NCBI GenBank assembly: GCA_035293945.1
Contig: DATGLV010000034.1
Location: 1-64,000 of the forward strand
Origin: VAZQ01 sp035293945
Lineage (GTDB): Bacteria > Pseudomonadota > Alphaproteobacteria > Rhizobiales > Xanthobacteraceae
Length of the DNA: 64,000 bases
Direction of reading: 5' to 3'
Positions 53,097 through 62,250 of the stretch are shown piece after piece. Position 1 is the first letter of the stretch, and the number at the start of each line of letters is the position of its first letter. The position numbers and the translations under genes are program-made. A model generated the notes under the pieces. That model was not told where the DNA came from. It ran no database searches and worked only from the letters and a program-made list of their open reading frames with translations.

Positions 53097-54248
53097 GTGC
53101 ATGGCGTGGTCGAATCGGGATTCCGGGTGGAACAGCGGCCGCTCGCCGAGCTCGGAGCCATTGCGGCGGAATGGCAGTCGCTTGCCGACCGCGCGCTGGA
53201 GCCAAATGTCTTCCTCGAGCCTGCCTTTGCGCTCGCGGCTGCCCCGGTGCTCGGTCGCGGGGTCGGCGTAAGCCTGATTTGGTCGCGACGGCACCCGGCA
53301 CGGCTCATGGGGTTCTTCCCGGGCCGGGTCGAGCGTCAGCGCTTCGGCATCGCGCTGCCGCTCTTGGTCGGGTGGACGCATCCGTTCGCGCCGCTCGGCA
53401 CGCCGCTCATTGACCGCGATGCAGCCGCTGAGGTTGTTTCCGCCTGGTTCTCCCACCTCGAGAGCCGGCCTGAAGTGCCGCGCCTGTTGTTGATGCCGCT
53501 CATGCCGGTGAGCGGACAAGTCGCACAATCGCTGGCGGCTGCCCTCGCGCAACGCGGCGGCGCATGCCTCGCCCTCGACCGCCATCAACGCGCGCTGCTC
53601 GCGCCCGCATCCGATGCGAGCCGCGCCCAGTATCTTGAGCAGGCGATCGGCGCCAAGAAGCGCAAGGAGCTCCGCCGCCAGAGAAAGCGTCTCGCCGAGC
53701 GCCGGGCGCTCCATACCGAAACGGTCAGCGAGCCGGCCGCCGTCGCCGCCGCGCTCAAGGATTTCCTCGCCCTCGAGGCCGCCGGCTGGAAGGGACGGGC
53801 CGGCACTGCGGCGAGCTCGGATGAAGAGATACAAGGTTTCATGCAGCGCGCGGTCACGAGGCTTGCGGAGGCCGGCCAGGCGCGCATTGCGCGGCTGTTG
53901 ATCGACGGGCGCCCGATTGCCACGCTCGTCACGCTGAAAAGCGGCGCCACGGCCTGGTGCTGGAAAATCGCCTATGACGAGATGTTCGCCCGCTTTTCGC
54001 CGGGCGTGCAGTTGCTCATCGACGCGACCAAGGATTTGCTCGAGGATCCCGGCATCGCCCGCGCCGATTCCTGTGCGACCGAGAACCACCCGATGATCGA
54101 CCATATCTGGCGCGAGCGCCTCGCCCTGGAAGACCGCTTCATGCGGATCGGACCGCACCCGGCCTTCGCATTTGCGTTTGCGTTGGAGCGGGGACGCCGC
54201 GCCGTTATCGCGGGCGTGAAGCACTTGCGCGATTCGGTGCGGAGCTAG
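53097..54248 (+). CDS. GNAT acyltransferase, CelD/BioF2-like
   Basis: A 383-residue protein of the CelD/BioF2-like (Acetyltransf_6) GNAT group, found in exopolysaccharide and cellulose loci. The KKRKELRRQRKRLAERRALH segment near residue 183 marks the start of the second GNAT half, and the acceptor half includes ARIARLLIDGRPIATLVTLK then FSPGVQLLIDATKDLL. Start is GTG 53097. It follows the flippase by 2 nt, so an acyl modification of the exported glycan is a reasonable guess. The donor is presumably acyl-CoA. Confidence 0.83.
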   Translation: MHGVVESGFRVEQRPLAELGAIAAEWQSLADRALEPNVFLEPAFALAAAPVLGRGVGVSLIWSRRHPARLMGFFPGRVERQRFGIALPLLVGWTHPFAPLGTPLIDRDAAAEVVSAWFSHLESRPEVPRLLLMPLMPVSGQVAQSLAAALAQRGGACLALDRHQRALLAPASDASRAQYLEQAIGAKKRKELRRQRKRLAERRALHTETVSEPAAVAAALKDFLALEAAGWKGRAGTAASSDEEIQGFMQRAVTRLAEAGQARIARLLIDGRPIATLVTLKSGATAWCWKIAYDEMFARFSPGVQLLIDATKDLLEDPGIARADSCATENHPMIDHIWRERLALEDRFMRIGPHPAFAFAFALERGRRAVIAGVKHLRDSVRS

Positions 54249-54398
54249 CTGCATGGGTGAGCGGGGAGTCATTGCTGTCATTCCGCAGGCGAATGCTACT
54301 TCCTCTTTCCGCCGGGGGTGACTGCGGCTAAGCCATGAAAACTCAGCTCCACGCGCGATGGACCGCGGGGAGGAGCGGAAACCGTCGAGGCGGGCCAG

Positions 54399-55622
54399 AT
54401 GCTGCAGCGATCACCCGTCCCCGCCGCCGACACAGGACCGGACGCAAAATCACACGCAAAACCAGATATTGACTGGCGGCTGCTCGGCCCGCTGCTGGCC
54501 AATTCGGTCATCGTGCAGGCGGTGATCGGCATGCTCCGGGTCGCCACCACCTACCGGACCATCGAGCTTGAGCTGCCGGTGGTATGGCTCGGCGTGATCT
54601 CGGCGAGCTTTGCACTGCTGCCGGTCTTCGCCGCCGTGAGGCTCGGACGGTTTATCGACCGCGGCAATGACAGCCAGTCGGCCTGGATCGGCGCCGGCCT
54701 GATCCTGACTTCGGCGATCGGATTCTGGGCTTGGTGCCCGACCGGCGCGCACCTCCTCGCCTATACGGTCGTGCTCGGCTTTGGTCACATGTTCTCGATG
54801 GCTGCCCACCAGATGCTGGCGGTGCGCTCCGCCAGTCTGCGCGGACGTGATTCTGCGTTCGGGCATTTCATGGTGGCTGCTTCCACCGGACAGGGGCTCG
54901 GCCCCTTCATGGTCGGCTGGCTCGGCGGTGCCTCGACCGTGCCGGCGACCGGCTATTTGTTCGGCATCGGATTGCTCGGAGCGGTCGCCTGCCTCGCGGT
55001 TGCGCTCCTGCTGCGTCCCGGGCCGCGGTCTCGCGCGCCGGATGCGGCCGGCTCCTTGGTCGCGCTCGGTACGCTGATGCGCATGCCCGGCATGCTCGCT
55101 GTGATCATCGCCAGCGTGGTGACGGTGACCTCACTCGATTTGCTGGTCGTGTATCTGCCGCTCATCGGCGCGGAACGCCAAGTCAACGCAAACGACATCG
55201 GCATGCTGCTGACGATCCGCGCGGTCGCGGCTTTGGTGGCACGGGCATTCTTCGCCAGGCTGGTCATGCTCTTCGGCCGGCAACAACTGACTTTCGTGAG
55301 CATCGCGGTGGCGGCCGGCGCGTTCGCCCTTCTCGCCCTCCCGTCATTGGCACTGATGTACGTGGCGATCATCGCGGTCGGTCTCGGCCTCGGCATCGCC
55401 TCGACCACGACGCTCTCCGGCGTCGTCGATCTGGCGCCCCCCGAGGCGCGCGGCACCGCTCTGTCGCTGCGTATCACCGGCAATCGCGTCGGGCAGGTTT
55501 TGGTGCCGTTTGTGGCGAGCCTGATCGCGGCCGCAACCGGTACCGCCGGCATCTTGCTGGTGATCGCCGCCACCCTCGTGGCCTCTGGAACCGCGGCCCG
55601 CCTGAGCTGGCGGCAGTTGTGA
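54399..55622 (+). CDS. Major facilitator superfamily transporter
   Basis: A 407-residue, 12-helix-type transporter. The loop 2-3 motif is seen as RLGRFIDRGNDSQSAWIGAG, and helices include IIASVVTVTSLDLLVVYLPL. A 23-residue soluble N-terminus precedes the first helix. The GTRAL-type half motif near the end is EARGTALSLRITGNRVGQ. No regulator is adjacent, and the substrate is unknown. It is followed convergently by the CAP-domain gene after 21 nt. Confidence 0.87.
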   Translation: MLQRSPVPAADTGPDAKSHAKPDIDWRLLGPLLANSVIVQAVIGMLRVATTYRTIELELPVVWLGVISASFALLPVFAAVRLGRFIDRGNDSQSAWIGAGLILTSAIGFWAWCPTGAHLLAYTVVLGFGHMFSMAAHQMLAVRSASLRGRDSAFGHFMVAASTGQGLGPFMVGWLGGASTVPATGYLFGIGLLGAVACLAVALLLRPGPRSRAPDAAGSLVALGTLMRMPGMLAVIIASVVTVTSLDLLVVYLPLIGAERQVNANDIGMLLTIRAVAALVARAFFARLVMLFGRQQLTFVSIAVAAGAFALLALPSLALMYVAIIAVGLGLGIASTTTLSGVVDLAPPEARGTALSLRITGNRVGQVLVPFVASLIAAATGTAGILLVIAATLVASGTAARLSWRQL

Positions 55623-55643
55623 ACGGGTGTAGCGCGCAATCCG

Positions 55644-56183
55644 CTATCCCTGCGGCTCGCCGGGATCCGCCAGAATCAAGGCCCAGTAGACTCGATATTT
55701 TGATTTAGGCGCATACGCAGCCGCAATGCCGATACGGGAGGCACCCGGCAGCAGCATGTTCTGACGATGCGGCGGCGAATCGCGCCAGCCGGAGAATGCC
55801 TCCGCCAAGGTGTGATAGCCGGCGCCGATGTTCTCAGCCGCTGCTTTGGACTTGTAGCCGGCCAGGGCGAGCCGTTCGCCGAAATCCCGAATCACATTGT
55901 GGTCGAGCTTATCGTGGCCCGCCATGGCGCGCGCCTGCGCGTCGGCAAGCTTCATGAGCTGCGGATCGACGCTGACCGGAGTAAGCCCGTTGTTGTCGCG
56001 GTAGCCGGAAATCATCGAGGCGGCAGCCGCCGCATCGAGCTCGGCATCCGCGGCCGCCATGCTGGCGTACATGCTGGGCTCGCCTGCCGGAACTGCATGG
56101 TCTTCGGCGCAGCCGCAAAGACCAACGAGCCCGAAAGCCGCAAGTAGAATTGCGAGCTCGCGTGCGCCCCTGCGATCCACCAT
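55644..56183 (-). CDS. CAP-domain (SCP/PR1-like) lipoprotein
   Basis: A 179-residue exported protein with one CAP domain. The signal ends in a lipobox-like LCGC (Cys25), so lipid anchoring is likely although Cys at -2 is unusual. The CAP core carries YRDNNGLTPVSVDPQLMKLA, the ENIGAGYHTLAEAFSGWRDS segment and PPHRQNMLLPGASRIGIAAA, with a conserved His in the SPPHRQNML motif and Glu in the AENI motif. Bacterial CAP proteins are widespread and mostly uncharacterised. Confidence 0.88.
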   Translation of the reverse strand: MVDRRGARELAILLAAFGLVGLCGCAEDHAVPAGEPSMYASMAAADAELDAAAAASMISGYRDNNGLTPVSVDPQLMKLADAQARAMAGHDKLDHNVIRDFGERLALAGYKSKAAAENIGAGYHTLAEAFSGWRDSPPHRQNMLLPGASRIGIAAAYAPKSKYRVYWALILADPGEPQG

Positions 56184-56469
56184 TGTGAAATGCCCCCAAA
56201 AAGCAACAGTCGCTTTGCCCGGCGACCATGGCCGAAGCGTGGTCGCGCCGCCTTGTTCCTTTCAGGCTGCGCCAGTGGCTATTGATTCATTAGGAATTTG
56301 GTAAAGCCACGTTAACCGCAAGACAACGGTGCGCGATTATTTTGCCGCAAGGGAGCTACGACCGCAGTTGCGCCGCGCGTCGCAAGCGGTCCGATCTCGG
56401 TCGCCTCTCCGACCGCAACCCGCAGCGCCCGGCTCCGCCGCGGCAAGCTGCACAGCGAGCGATGTGCCC

Positions 56470-58440
56470 ATGTTTCGTGTCTTCACCTGCCTGACCACCG
56501 AGCATGATTGGCGCCTTGTCGTCATCGCCGGCTGCATCTGCCTTCTCTCGAGCCTGGTTGCGATAAGCCTGTTTCATCACGCCCGAGTCAGCGCGCGAGC
56601 TTCGCGCGGGAGTTGGATCTTGGCGGCCGGTTTCGCTGCTGGCAGCGGCATCTGGGCGACGCACTTCATCGCGATGCTCGCCTACGATCCGGGCATTGGC
56701 ATCGCCTATGACGTGGACCTCACCGCCCTTTCGTTCATAGCCGCCGCGCTGATCACATCATGCGGGCTCGCGGTTGCGGTATACGGGCCGCCGGCTTGGG
56801 GGGCACCGATAGGCGGCGGCATCGTCGGGGGCGGCGTCGCCGCAATGCACTACACAGGCATGTCGGCGGTCGAGCTTCCCGGCCACATAGACTGGGATCC
56901 GCTGCTGGTGACGGCCTCCATTGTCCTGGGAATCGTGCTCGGGATTGCCGCCCTCTCGATTGCGGCGCGTTACAGCGATCGACGCGCACGTTTTCTCGCG
57001 GCGGTGCTGCTTACGCTCGCGATCGTCTCGCATCACTTCATAGCCATGGGAGCAGTCGAGGTCGTGCCCGACCCGACGCGCGCGGTCGAGGCTTCCTCGT
57101 TGTCGCCATCACTGCTGGCCGTCGCGATCGCTGCGGTCACCTCCATGGTGCTGTGCATGAGCCTTGCGGCCGCGTTCGTCGACCATCGGATCCGCGCGCA
57201 AAATTTGCGGCTCGCCGCCGCCGTCGAGAGCATGCCGCAGGGATTGGGGATCTTCGACGCCGCGGCACGCCTGATCCTGGTGAACCAGGCCTATCTGAGC
57301 CTGTACGGCCTGTCGATCGACCAGGCAGGTCCGGGCTGCTCGCTGCGCGAGCTCTACGTGCGGCGCGCGGAGGCCGGCACCTTCGAGGGAGACATCGACC
57401 GGCAAGTCGACGATCTCATCACCGCCATGCGCGCCGGCAAGCCCACGGACAAGACCACGACGCTACGCGACGGACGCATCATTGCGATCGCCAACCGCCC
57501 GATGCCAGACGGCGGCTGGGTTTCCACCCACCAGGACGTGACGGTGCAGCTCTGTGCCGACCAGGAGCGCGACCGGGCCGCCGCCGACGAGAAGCGTCGC
57601 GCCGCCATCGAAGTGGCGCTTTCCGGCTTCCGCCAGCGGGTCGAAACGCTCCTGCGCACAGTCGGCGACAACGCCATCGCGATGCGCTCGACCGCCACGG
57701 CGCTGTTCGCCGCTTCGAACAAGAATTCCGAGCGTACCGAGGGCGCGGTTCGTGAATCGAACCGGGCATCGCTCAACGTCGAAAGCGCGGCCTCCGCTTC
57801 CGAGGAATTGTCCGCCTCGATCGGCGAGATCAGCCAGCAGCTCGGCCAGACCAACAACCTCGTCGCCATCGCGGTGCAGGAGGCAGCCGACACCAATAAG
57901 CAAATCGGCAGCCTCGCCCACGCCGCACAAAAGATCGGCGACGTCGTAAAGCTGATCCAGGATGTTGCCGGCCAGACCAACCTGCTGGCCCTGAATGCAA
58001 CCATCGAGGCCGCCCGCGCGGGCGATGCGGGACGCGGCTTTGCAGTCGTTGCTTCCGAGGTCAAGTCGCTAGCGGTGCAGACCGCCAAGGCGACCGAGGA
58101 GATCGCCGGCCAGATCGCCGCTGTCCAGGCCTCGACCGCGGCCGGGGTCGAGGCCATCGCCCGCATCGCCGATCGCATGCACGAGATCAATCAATATACG
58201 GCGGCGGCGGCCGCCTCGGTACAGCAGCAGAGCGGTGCGACCGGAGAGATTTCACAGAACGTCGTTGGCGCGGTGCGTGGAACCAAGGAAATCATCGCCG
58301 TGCTGGGCGAGGTCGCGACCACCGCGACCGAGACGCGGCGGTCCGCCGAAACGGTGCTGACCGCGTCGCAGGCGGTCGAGGCCGCGGCCGCCGACGTCCG
58401 TGCCGAGGTCGAAGGCTTCCTGCGCAAGGTCGCGAACTGA
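56470..58440 (+). CDS. MHYT-domain chemotaxis receptor with PAS domain
   Basis: A 656-residue receptor. Residues about 15-245 form the MHYT membrane sensor with its repeated motifs ATHFIAML (63-70), AMHYTGMSA (125-133) and SHHFIAMGA (187-195), proposed to bind a metal or gas. A PAS-like domain (about 265-380) follows, and the MCP signalling hairpin (about 440-656) with GQTNLLALNATIEAARAGD at its tip. It has no extracytoplasmic ligand domain. ATG 56470 was preferred to earlier in-frame codons because the MHYT domain starts shortly after, though the ribosome site is weak. Confidence 0.9.
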   Translation: MFRVFTCLTTEHDWRLVVIAGCICLLSSLVAISLFHHARVSARASRGSWILAAGFAAGSGIWATHFIAMLAYDPGIGIAYDVDLTALSFIAAALITSCGLAVAVYGPPAWGAPIGGGIVGGGVAAMHYTGMSAVELPGHIDWDPLLVTASIVLGIVLGIAALSIAARYSDRRARFLAAVLLTLAIVSHHFIAMGAVEVVPDPTRAVEASSLSPSLLAVAIAAVTSMVLCMSLAAAFVDHRIRAQNLRLAAAVESMPQGLGIFDAAARLILVNQAYLSLYGLSIDQAGPGCSLRELYVRRAEAGTFEGDIDRQVDDLITAMRAGKPTDKTTTLRDGRIIAIANRPMPDGGWVSTHQDVTVQLCADQERDRAAADEKRRAAIEVALSGFRQRVETLLRTVGDNAIAMRSTATALFAASNKNSERTEGAVRESNRASLNVESAASASEELSASIGEISQQLGQTNNLVAIAVQEAADTNKQIGSLAHAAQKIGDVVKLIQDVAGQTNLLALNATIEAARAGDAGRGFAVVASEVKSLAVQTAKATEEIAGQIAAVQASTAAGVEAIARIADRMHEINQYTAAAAASVQQQSGATGEISQNVVGAVRGTKEIIAVLGEVATTATETRRSAETVLTASQAVEAAAADVRAEVEGFLRKVAN

Positions 58441-58457
58441 CCTCAGCGCGATGCGGC

Positions 58458-59507
58458 CTACTGGAATATCTCGTTGAACTGCTTCTTGATGCGGGCGCTT
58501 TCGCGCTCGATGTAATCGTCGTCGATGGCGATCACCTTCAAGCTTTTGAGATCGGGCGACCCCGCCGGCGCGCGAATATCGATGCGCGCCGAATAGCCGC
58601 CGTCGGCCGGGAACATGTCCTGCACCGTATCGCTGATCATGAATTGTGCGAAGAGCTTGGCGGCTTCCGGATGAGGCGAGCCTTTGACCACCGAGGTGGG
58701 TGACGGAATGATGAACACGCCATCGGAGGGATAGAGCGTCTTGATCGGATGTCCGGCCGTCTTGAGATCGGCCGCATAGGAGTCGAGCCCGCCGACCGCG
58801 ATCAGGCGCTCGCCGCGCTTGAGCAGATCCGCGACCTGCTGATTGCCGGGCACGATCATGGCGTCGTTCTCGCGCAGCTTCTCGTAGAAGCTCCATCCGT
58901 GCAGCTTGGCGATCATCCCGATGACCGAGACCTGCAGCGATGTGAAGGACGGATCGGCCATCGCCAGCTTGCCCTTGAATCGCGCGGCCGTGAGATCGTC
59001 CCAGCTGCGCGGCTCGTCGGCCGGCGCGACTTTGTCGCTGCGCAGGTAGTGCGTCATCATGTTAAGGCGCTGCCCGATAAAAGCGCCGTCGGCGGCCTTG
59101 GCGGCGTCCGGGATGTTTTCGAAATTCTTCGGCTTGAACGGAACGAACATCCCCTTCTTGGCCATCGCGCGGGCGGCCGCAGGATCCGAATGCGTGAGCA
59201 CGTCGGCGGCGATCCGCCCGGCACTGAGCTCCTGCTGGAAGCGGCTCAGGATTTGCGAGCCGCCGGAACGAAATAGCTCGACCGTGATCCCGGTCTCGGC
59301 ACGGAACGCTTGCGCGATCCGCTGCGCCTCATCGATGGGGGTCGAAGTGTACCAGACGACCTTTCCCTCGGCCTTGGCCTTGGCAACATCGACCGGATCC
59401 TCTGCGCGGACGCCGATCACATTGGCCGCCAGGCTTAGGAGGACCGTTGCGATCCAGACGGCTGCCACCTTGCGATCCGGCATGCGCATGGGCGTCGTCC
59501 TGTTCAT
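58458..59507 (-). CDS. ABC-transporter substrate-binding protein, iron/spermidine type
   Basis: A 349-residue periplasmic binding protein of the FbpA/PotD-like (extracellular solute-binding, family 1) type. A signal peptide ending in VIGVRAE is followed by KVVWYTSTPIDEAQRIAQAF and AETGITVELFRSGGSQILSR, typical of ferric-iron and related binding proteins. The start (59507) overlaps the hydrolase gene stop by 4 nt; ATG 59489 is an alternative. Permease and ATPase genes are not adjacent, although a TOBE-type ATPase tail lies at 63707-64000. Confidence 0.88.
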   Translation of the reverse strand: MNRTTPMRMPDRKVAAVWIATVLLSLAANVIGVRAEDPVDVAKAKAEGKVVWYTSTPIDEAQRIAQAFRAETGITVELFRSGGSQILSRFQQELSAGRIAADVLTHSDPAAARAMAKKGMFVPFKPKNFENIPDAAKAADGAFIGQRLNMMTHYLRSDKVAPADEPRSWDDLTAARFKGKLAMADPSFTSLQVSVIGMIAKLHGWSFYEKLRENDAMIVPGNQQVADLLKRGERLIAVGGLDSYAADLKTAGHPIKTLYPSDGVFIIPSPTSVVKGSPHPEAAKLFAQFMISDTVQDMFPADGGYSARIDIRAPAGSPDLKSLKVIAIDDDYIERESARIKKQFNEIFQ

Positions 59508-60430
59508 CCGCGGTATACGGGATCGGGCTGCGAGAAGAAGCTCAGCAGCAGATGATAGACCAGCGCATAGTTCTTCTGCTGGAATGAGGCATGCGCGATC
59601 CCGGGCATCACGGCAAATTGCTTGTCCGGGTTTGGGAGCTTCGCGAAGAAGGCGATCAAGTCTTCGAAGCTGGCGATGCCGTCATATTGTCCGCGCATGA
59701 TCAGGGTCGGCACCGTGATCTTTTCCGGATCGATCACCGGCAGATGCGCGCACATGTCCACATAGGTGCCGGTTGGCACGGAATCATCGAGCGCCAGGAT
59801 TGCGTCGGCAAAGACCTCGACCACCGCTTTGTCGGCGGTGCCCGGATGATCGCGATCAAAGATCGAATGCACGAAGGCGCGGTCGATCGGTCGGCGGTTC
59901 TGCGACTGGAATTGCGGCAGCTTCTTGCGCCGTTCGGCGAGCGTCGGCGAGCCGTCGCCGGTCCATACCATGGCGTCGAGCGCCAGACGCTTGACCATGT
60001 CGGGGTGGCGCTCCGCAAACAAGGCTGCCCGCAACGCGCCTGAGGAAATTCCGTAGACCAACAGCGGACGCGGGCCGCGCAGCCTTGCGATGTAGCTCGC
60101 CGCCGCGAAGCAATCGTCGGCTCCCTGCGCGATCGGCGCATTGTTGTCGCGATCCTTGGTGGAGCGCCCGTAACCCTCCATGTCGACACACCAGCAGTCG
60201 TAGCCGCGCGCCGCGAACCAGTCCATGACCGAGCTGTCTGCCCGCCCCGGAACATGCAGGTCGAAAGTCGGCTGCGACGCCATCGAGGAGCCATGCACAA
60301 ATAAAATCGTGCCGATGGTCGCCGCGGGATCGCCGGCATGTTTCTCGAACAGAAACAGCCGCGCGTCCCCTTTCTCCGCCCAATGCTCCTCGCCACGGGT
60401 CGTGTCGGACGGCGAAACAGGCTTGTTCAT
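59504..60430 (-). CDS. Alpha/beta-fold hydrolase
   Basis: A 308-residue hydrolase without a signal peptide. The oxyanion strand is TILFVHGSSMASQPTF, the nucleophile is the first Ser in YGISSGALR, a later acid is in MRGQYDGIASFEDL, and the catalytic His is in PGIAHASFQQKN. ATG 60430 is preceded by GGGAAG; the frame is open upstream but not family-like. It is first in an operon with the iron-type binding protein, so its substrate may be the imported compound. Exact activity is unknown. Confidence 0.87.
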   Translation of the reverse strand: MNKPVSPSDTTRGEEHWAEKGDARLFLFEKHAGDPAATIGTILFVHGSSMASQPTFDLHVPGRADSSVMDWFAARGYDCWCVDMEGYGRSTKDRDNNAPIAQGADDCFAAASYIARLRGPRPLLVYGISSGALRAALFAERHPDMVKRLALDAMVWTGDGSPTLAERRKKLPQFQSQNRRPIDRAFVHSIFDRDHPGTADKAVVEVFADAILALDDSVPTGTYVDMCAHLPVIDPEKITVPTLIMRGQYDGIASFEDLIAFFAKLPNPDKQFAVMPGIAHASFQQKNYALVYHLLLSFFSQPDPVYRG

Positions 60431-60627
60431 GGCTTTCTTCCCTTGGACCATTGGGCGCCGGACGCGAGCGCGCCGGCAAACGCGCACCGGCGGCAAGACC
60501 CGTCGCAAGAACCATATCGGAATTCGGAAAGGGGAAAAACAAAGGAACGCGGCGGACGCATTGTGCTGCGCCCGCCGCCACTGCTCACAATAGAGGGTCA
60601 GTCTGCAGAGTGGCCAGGTCCGCCGAT

Positions 60628-61245
60628 TCAGGCCGCCAAATGCGCCTGCTTCCCGGCCGCATCGAGCATCTGCTCCACGTGCTCCCAGTTGACCAGATGG
60701 TCCAGGAAGGCCTTGAGGTAGTCAGGGCGCCGGTTGCGGTAGTCTATGTAATAGGAGTGCTCCCAGACATCGCATCCCAGGATCGGGATGGCACCGTGCA
60801 CCAGCGGGTTTTCCCCGTTCGGGGTCTTCATCACGACGATCTTGCCGCCCTTCAACGCAAGCCAGCACCAGCCCGATCCGAACTGGCCGACGCCGGCCTG
60901 GATGAAGTCCTCCTTCATCTTGTCGACCGAGCCGAGATCGCTGACGATCTGTTTCTCCAGCTTGCCGGGGATCTTGCCGCCGCCGGAGGGTTTCATCCAT
61001 TTCCAGAAATGGTTGTGGTTGTAATGCTGTCCGGCATTGTTGAAGAGGCCCGCATTCTTGCCGAACGATCCCTTCACCACCTCTTCCAGGGACTTGCCCT
61101 CCCATTCGCTGCCGGCCAACAGCTTGTTGCCGTTGTCGACGTAAGCCTTGTGGTGCTTGTCATGATGGAATTCGAGCGTCTCGCGCGACATGTAGGGGGC
61201 GAGCGCGTCATAGGAATAAGGCAGATCGGGGAGGCTGAACGACAT
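60628..61245 (-). CDS. sodB: Superoxide dismutase, Fe/Mn family
   Basis: A 205-residue cytosolic superoxide dismutase. Metal ligands are all present: His27 (LEFHHDKHHKAY), His77 (QHYNHNHFWKW), Asp159 and His163 (GCDVWEHSYYIDYRNRR). The segment GGKIVVMKTPNGENPLVHG is typical of the iron-type enzymes in rhizobia, but iron versus manganese cannot be fixed from sequence alone. ATG 61245 has AAGGAAG upstream. The frame is open further upstream but is not family-like there. Confidence 0.95.
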   Translation of the reverse strand: MSFSLPDLPYSYDALAPYMSRETLEFHHDKHHKAYVDNGNKLLAGSEWEGKSLEEVVKGSFGKNAGLFNNAGQHYNHNHFWKWMKPSGGGKIPGKLEKQIVSDLGSVDKMKEDFIQAGVGQFGSGWCWLALKGGKIVVMKTPNGENPLVHGAIPILGCDVWEHSYYIDYRNRRPDYLKAFLDHLVNWEHVEQMLDAAGKQAHLAA

Positions 61246-61665
61246 CGGTTTTCTTCCTTGCGCGGTTTGGGTAGCGGTTTGGGTATCAGGGTTGTGTCGA
61301 TGGTTGGTGAAGATGTCGGCGCGGTCCGCGCCGCGCGGGCGGCGCCCGAAGAGTGGGCTCGAAGGTGGTCCTGAGTTGCCGGCTTCGAGCGTTAAACCAA
61401 TCCCCGCATCCCGGGTTCCGCGCCAGCACCTGAAAACAGCGGGTGGACGTGAAATGCAACCCCGAATGCGGCTGACCATCCGGTATGTCATGGCCGGCAT
61501 GCTGAATTATACGGGAAATGCAGCGACAATTGCCAGCGGTGGGCTTTTTCGGCATTCAGGCGGCCGCAAGCCGCTCCCCAGCGGCATGGCATGGTGGCGG
61601 AAGCCAGCCGGGGAGGCGTCACAATTGATCATGCTTTGTAAGGACTTACCGCTCATAGACGCCCG
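61246..61665. other. Divergent intergenic region between sodB and DHFR-like gene
   Basis: A 420-bp gap that must contain the sodB promoter. Near sodB is a perfect 12-bp tandem repeat (61262-61285). No clear Fur/Irr-type palindrome and no gene were recognised. Confidence 0.45.
61262..61285. repeat. Two tandem copies of a 12-bp repeat upstream of sodB
   Basis: GCGGTTTGGGTA occurs twice head to tail at 61262-61273 and 61274-61285, 17-40 bp before the leftward sodB start. It may lie in the 5' leader and could be a regulator site or simple slippage. Confidence 0.6.
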
Positions 61666-62250
61666 ATGACGCTGCCCAGCCGGATCGAAGGTTACGCCAT
61701 TGTCTCGACCGATGGCATGTTGGCGGATGCAAGCGGCATCATGCCGGAGGCGCTCAAGTTCGATGCCGACCAGCGCTTCTTTGCCCAGGGACTCGACGGC
61801 GTCGATGCCGTGGCACATGGGCGCCACTCACACGAGCAGCAGCCCCATTCGGACCGGCGCCGGCGATTGATCCTGACGCGGCGCATTGCCGGCCTCGCCA
61901 AGGATCCCGATCATGCCAAGGCGCTGCTCTGGAACCCCGCTGGCGCGAGTTTCGAGCAAGCCTGGGACGCGCTCGCCCTGCCGGGTGGGAGCCTCGCGGT
62001 AATCGGCGGCACTGATGTGTTCGGAATGTTCCTGCCCCGCTACGACGTCTTTTATCTCACGCGCGCGCCGACAGTCCGGTTGCCAGGCGGACGGCCGGTG
62101 TTCCCGCAAGTGCCTGCGTGTACGCCGGAGCAGGTACTGACCCAGCACGGCTTCACGCCCGACGCGCCGCGCGTGCTTGATGCCGTGCAGAACATACTGG
62201 TCGTCAGTTGGCGCCGCTCAACATCGCCGCACGGTAGCCGCGGCATCTGA
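61666..62250 (+). CDS. Dihydrofolate reductase-like (RibD C-terminal fold) protein
   Basis: A 194-residue protein of the dihydrofolate reductase/RibD-reductase fold. Visible are RIEGYAIVSTDGMLADASGI near the N-terminus, the dinucleotide-binding LAVIGGTDVFGMFLPRYDVF, and the terminal strand region. The lengths and spacing are shorter than typical FolA, and the substrate-site Asp/Glu is not clearly recognisable, so it is called only DHFR-like. Its 3' end overlaps the convergent P450 gene by 33 nt. Confidence 0.7.
   Translation: MTLPSRIEGYAIVSTDGMLADASGIMPEALKFDADQRFFAQGLDGVDAVAHGRHSHEQQPHSDRRRRLILTRRIAGLAKDPDHAKALLWNPAGASFEQAWDALALPGGSLAVIGGTDVFGMFLPRYDVFYLTRAPTVRLPGGRPVFPQVPACTPEQVLTQHGFTPDAPRVLDAVQNILVVSWRRSTSPHGSRGI

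Noticed and set aside
52914..54281. A 455-codon minus-strand frame
   Set aside because: Antisense to the CelD-like acyltransferase, with no recognisable domain.
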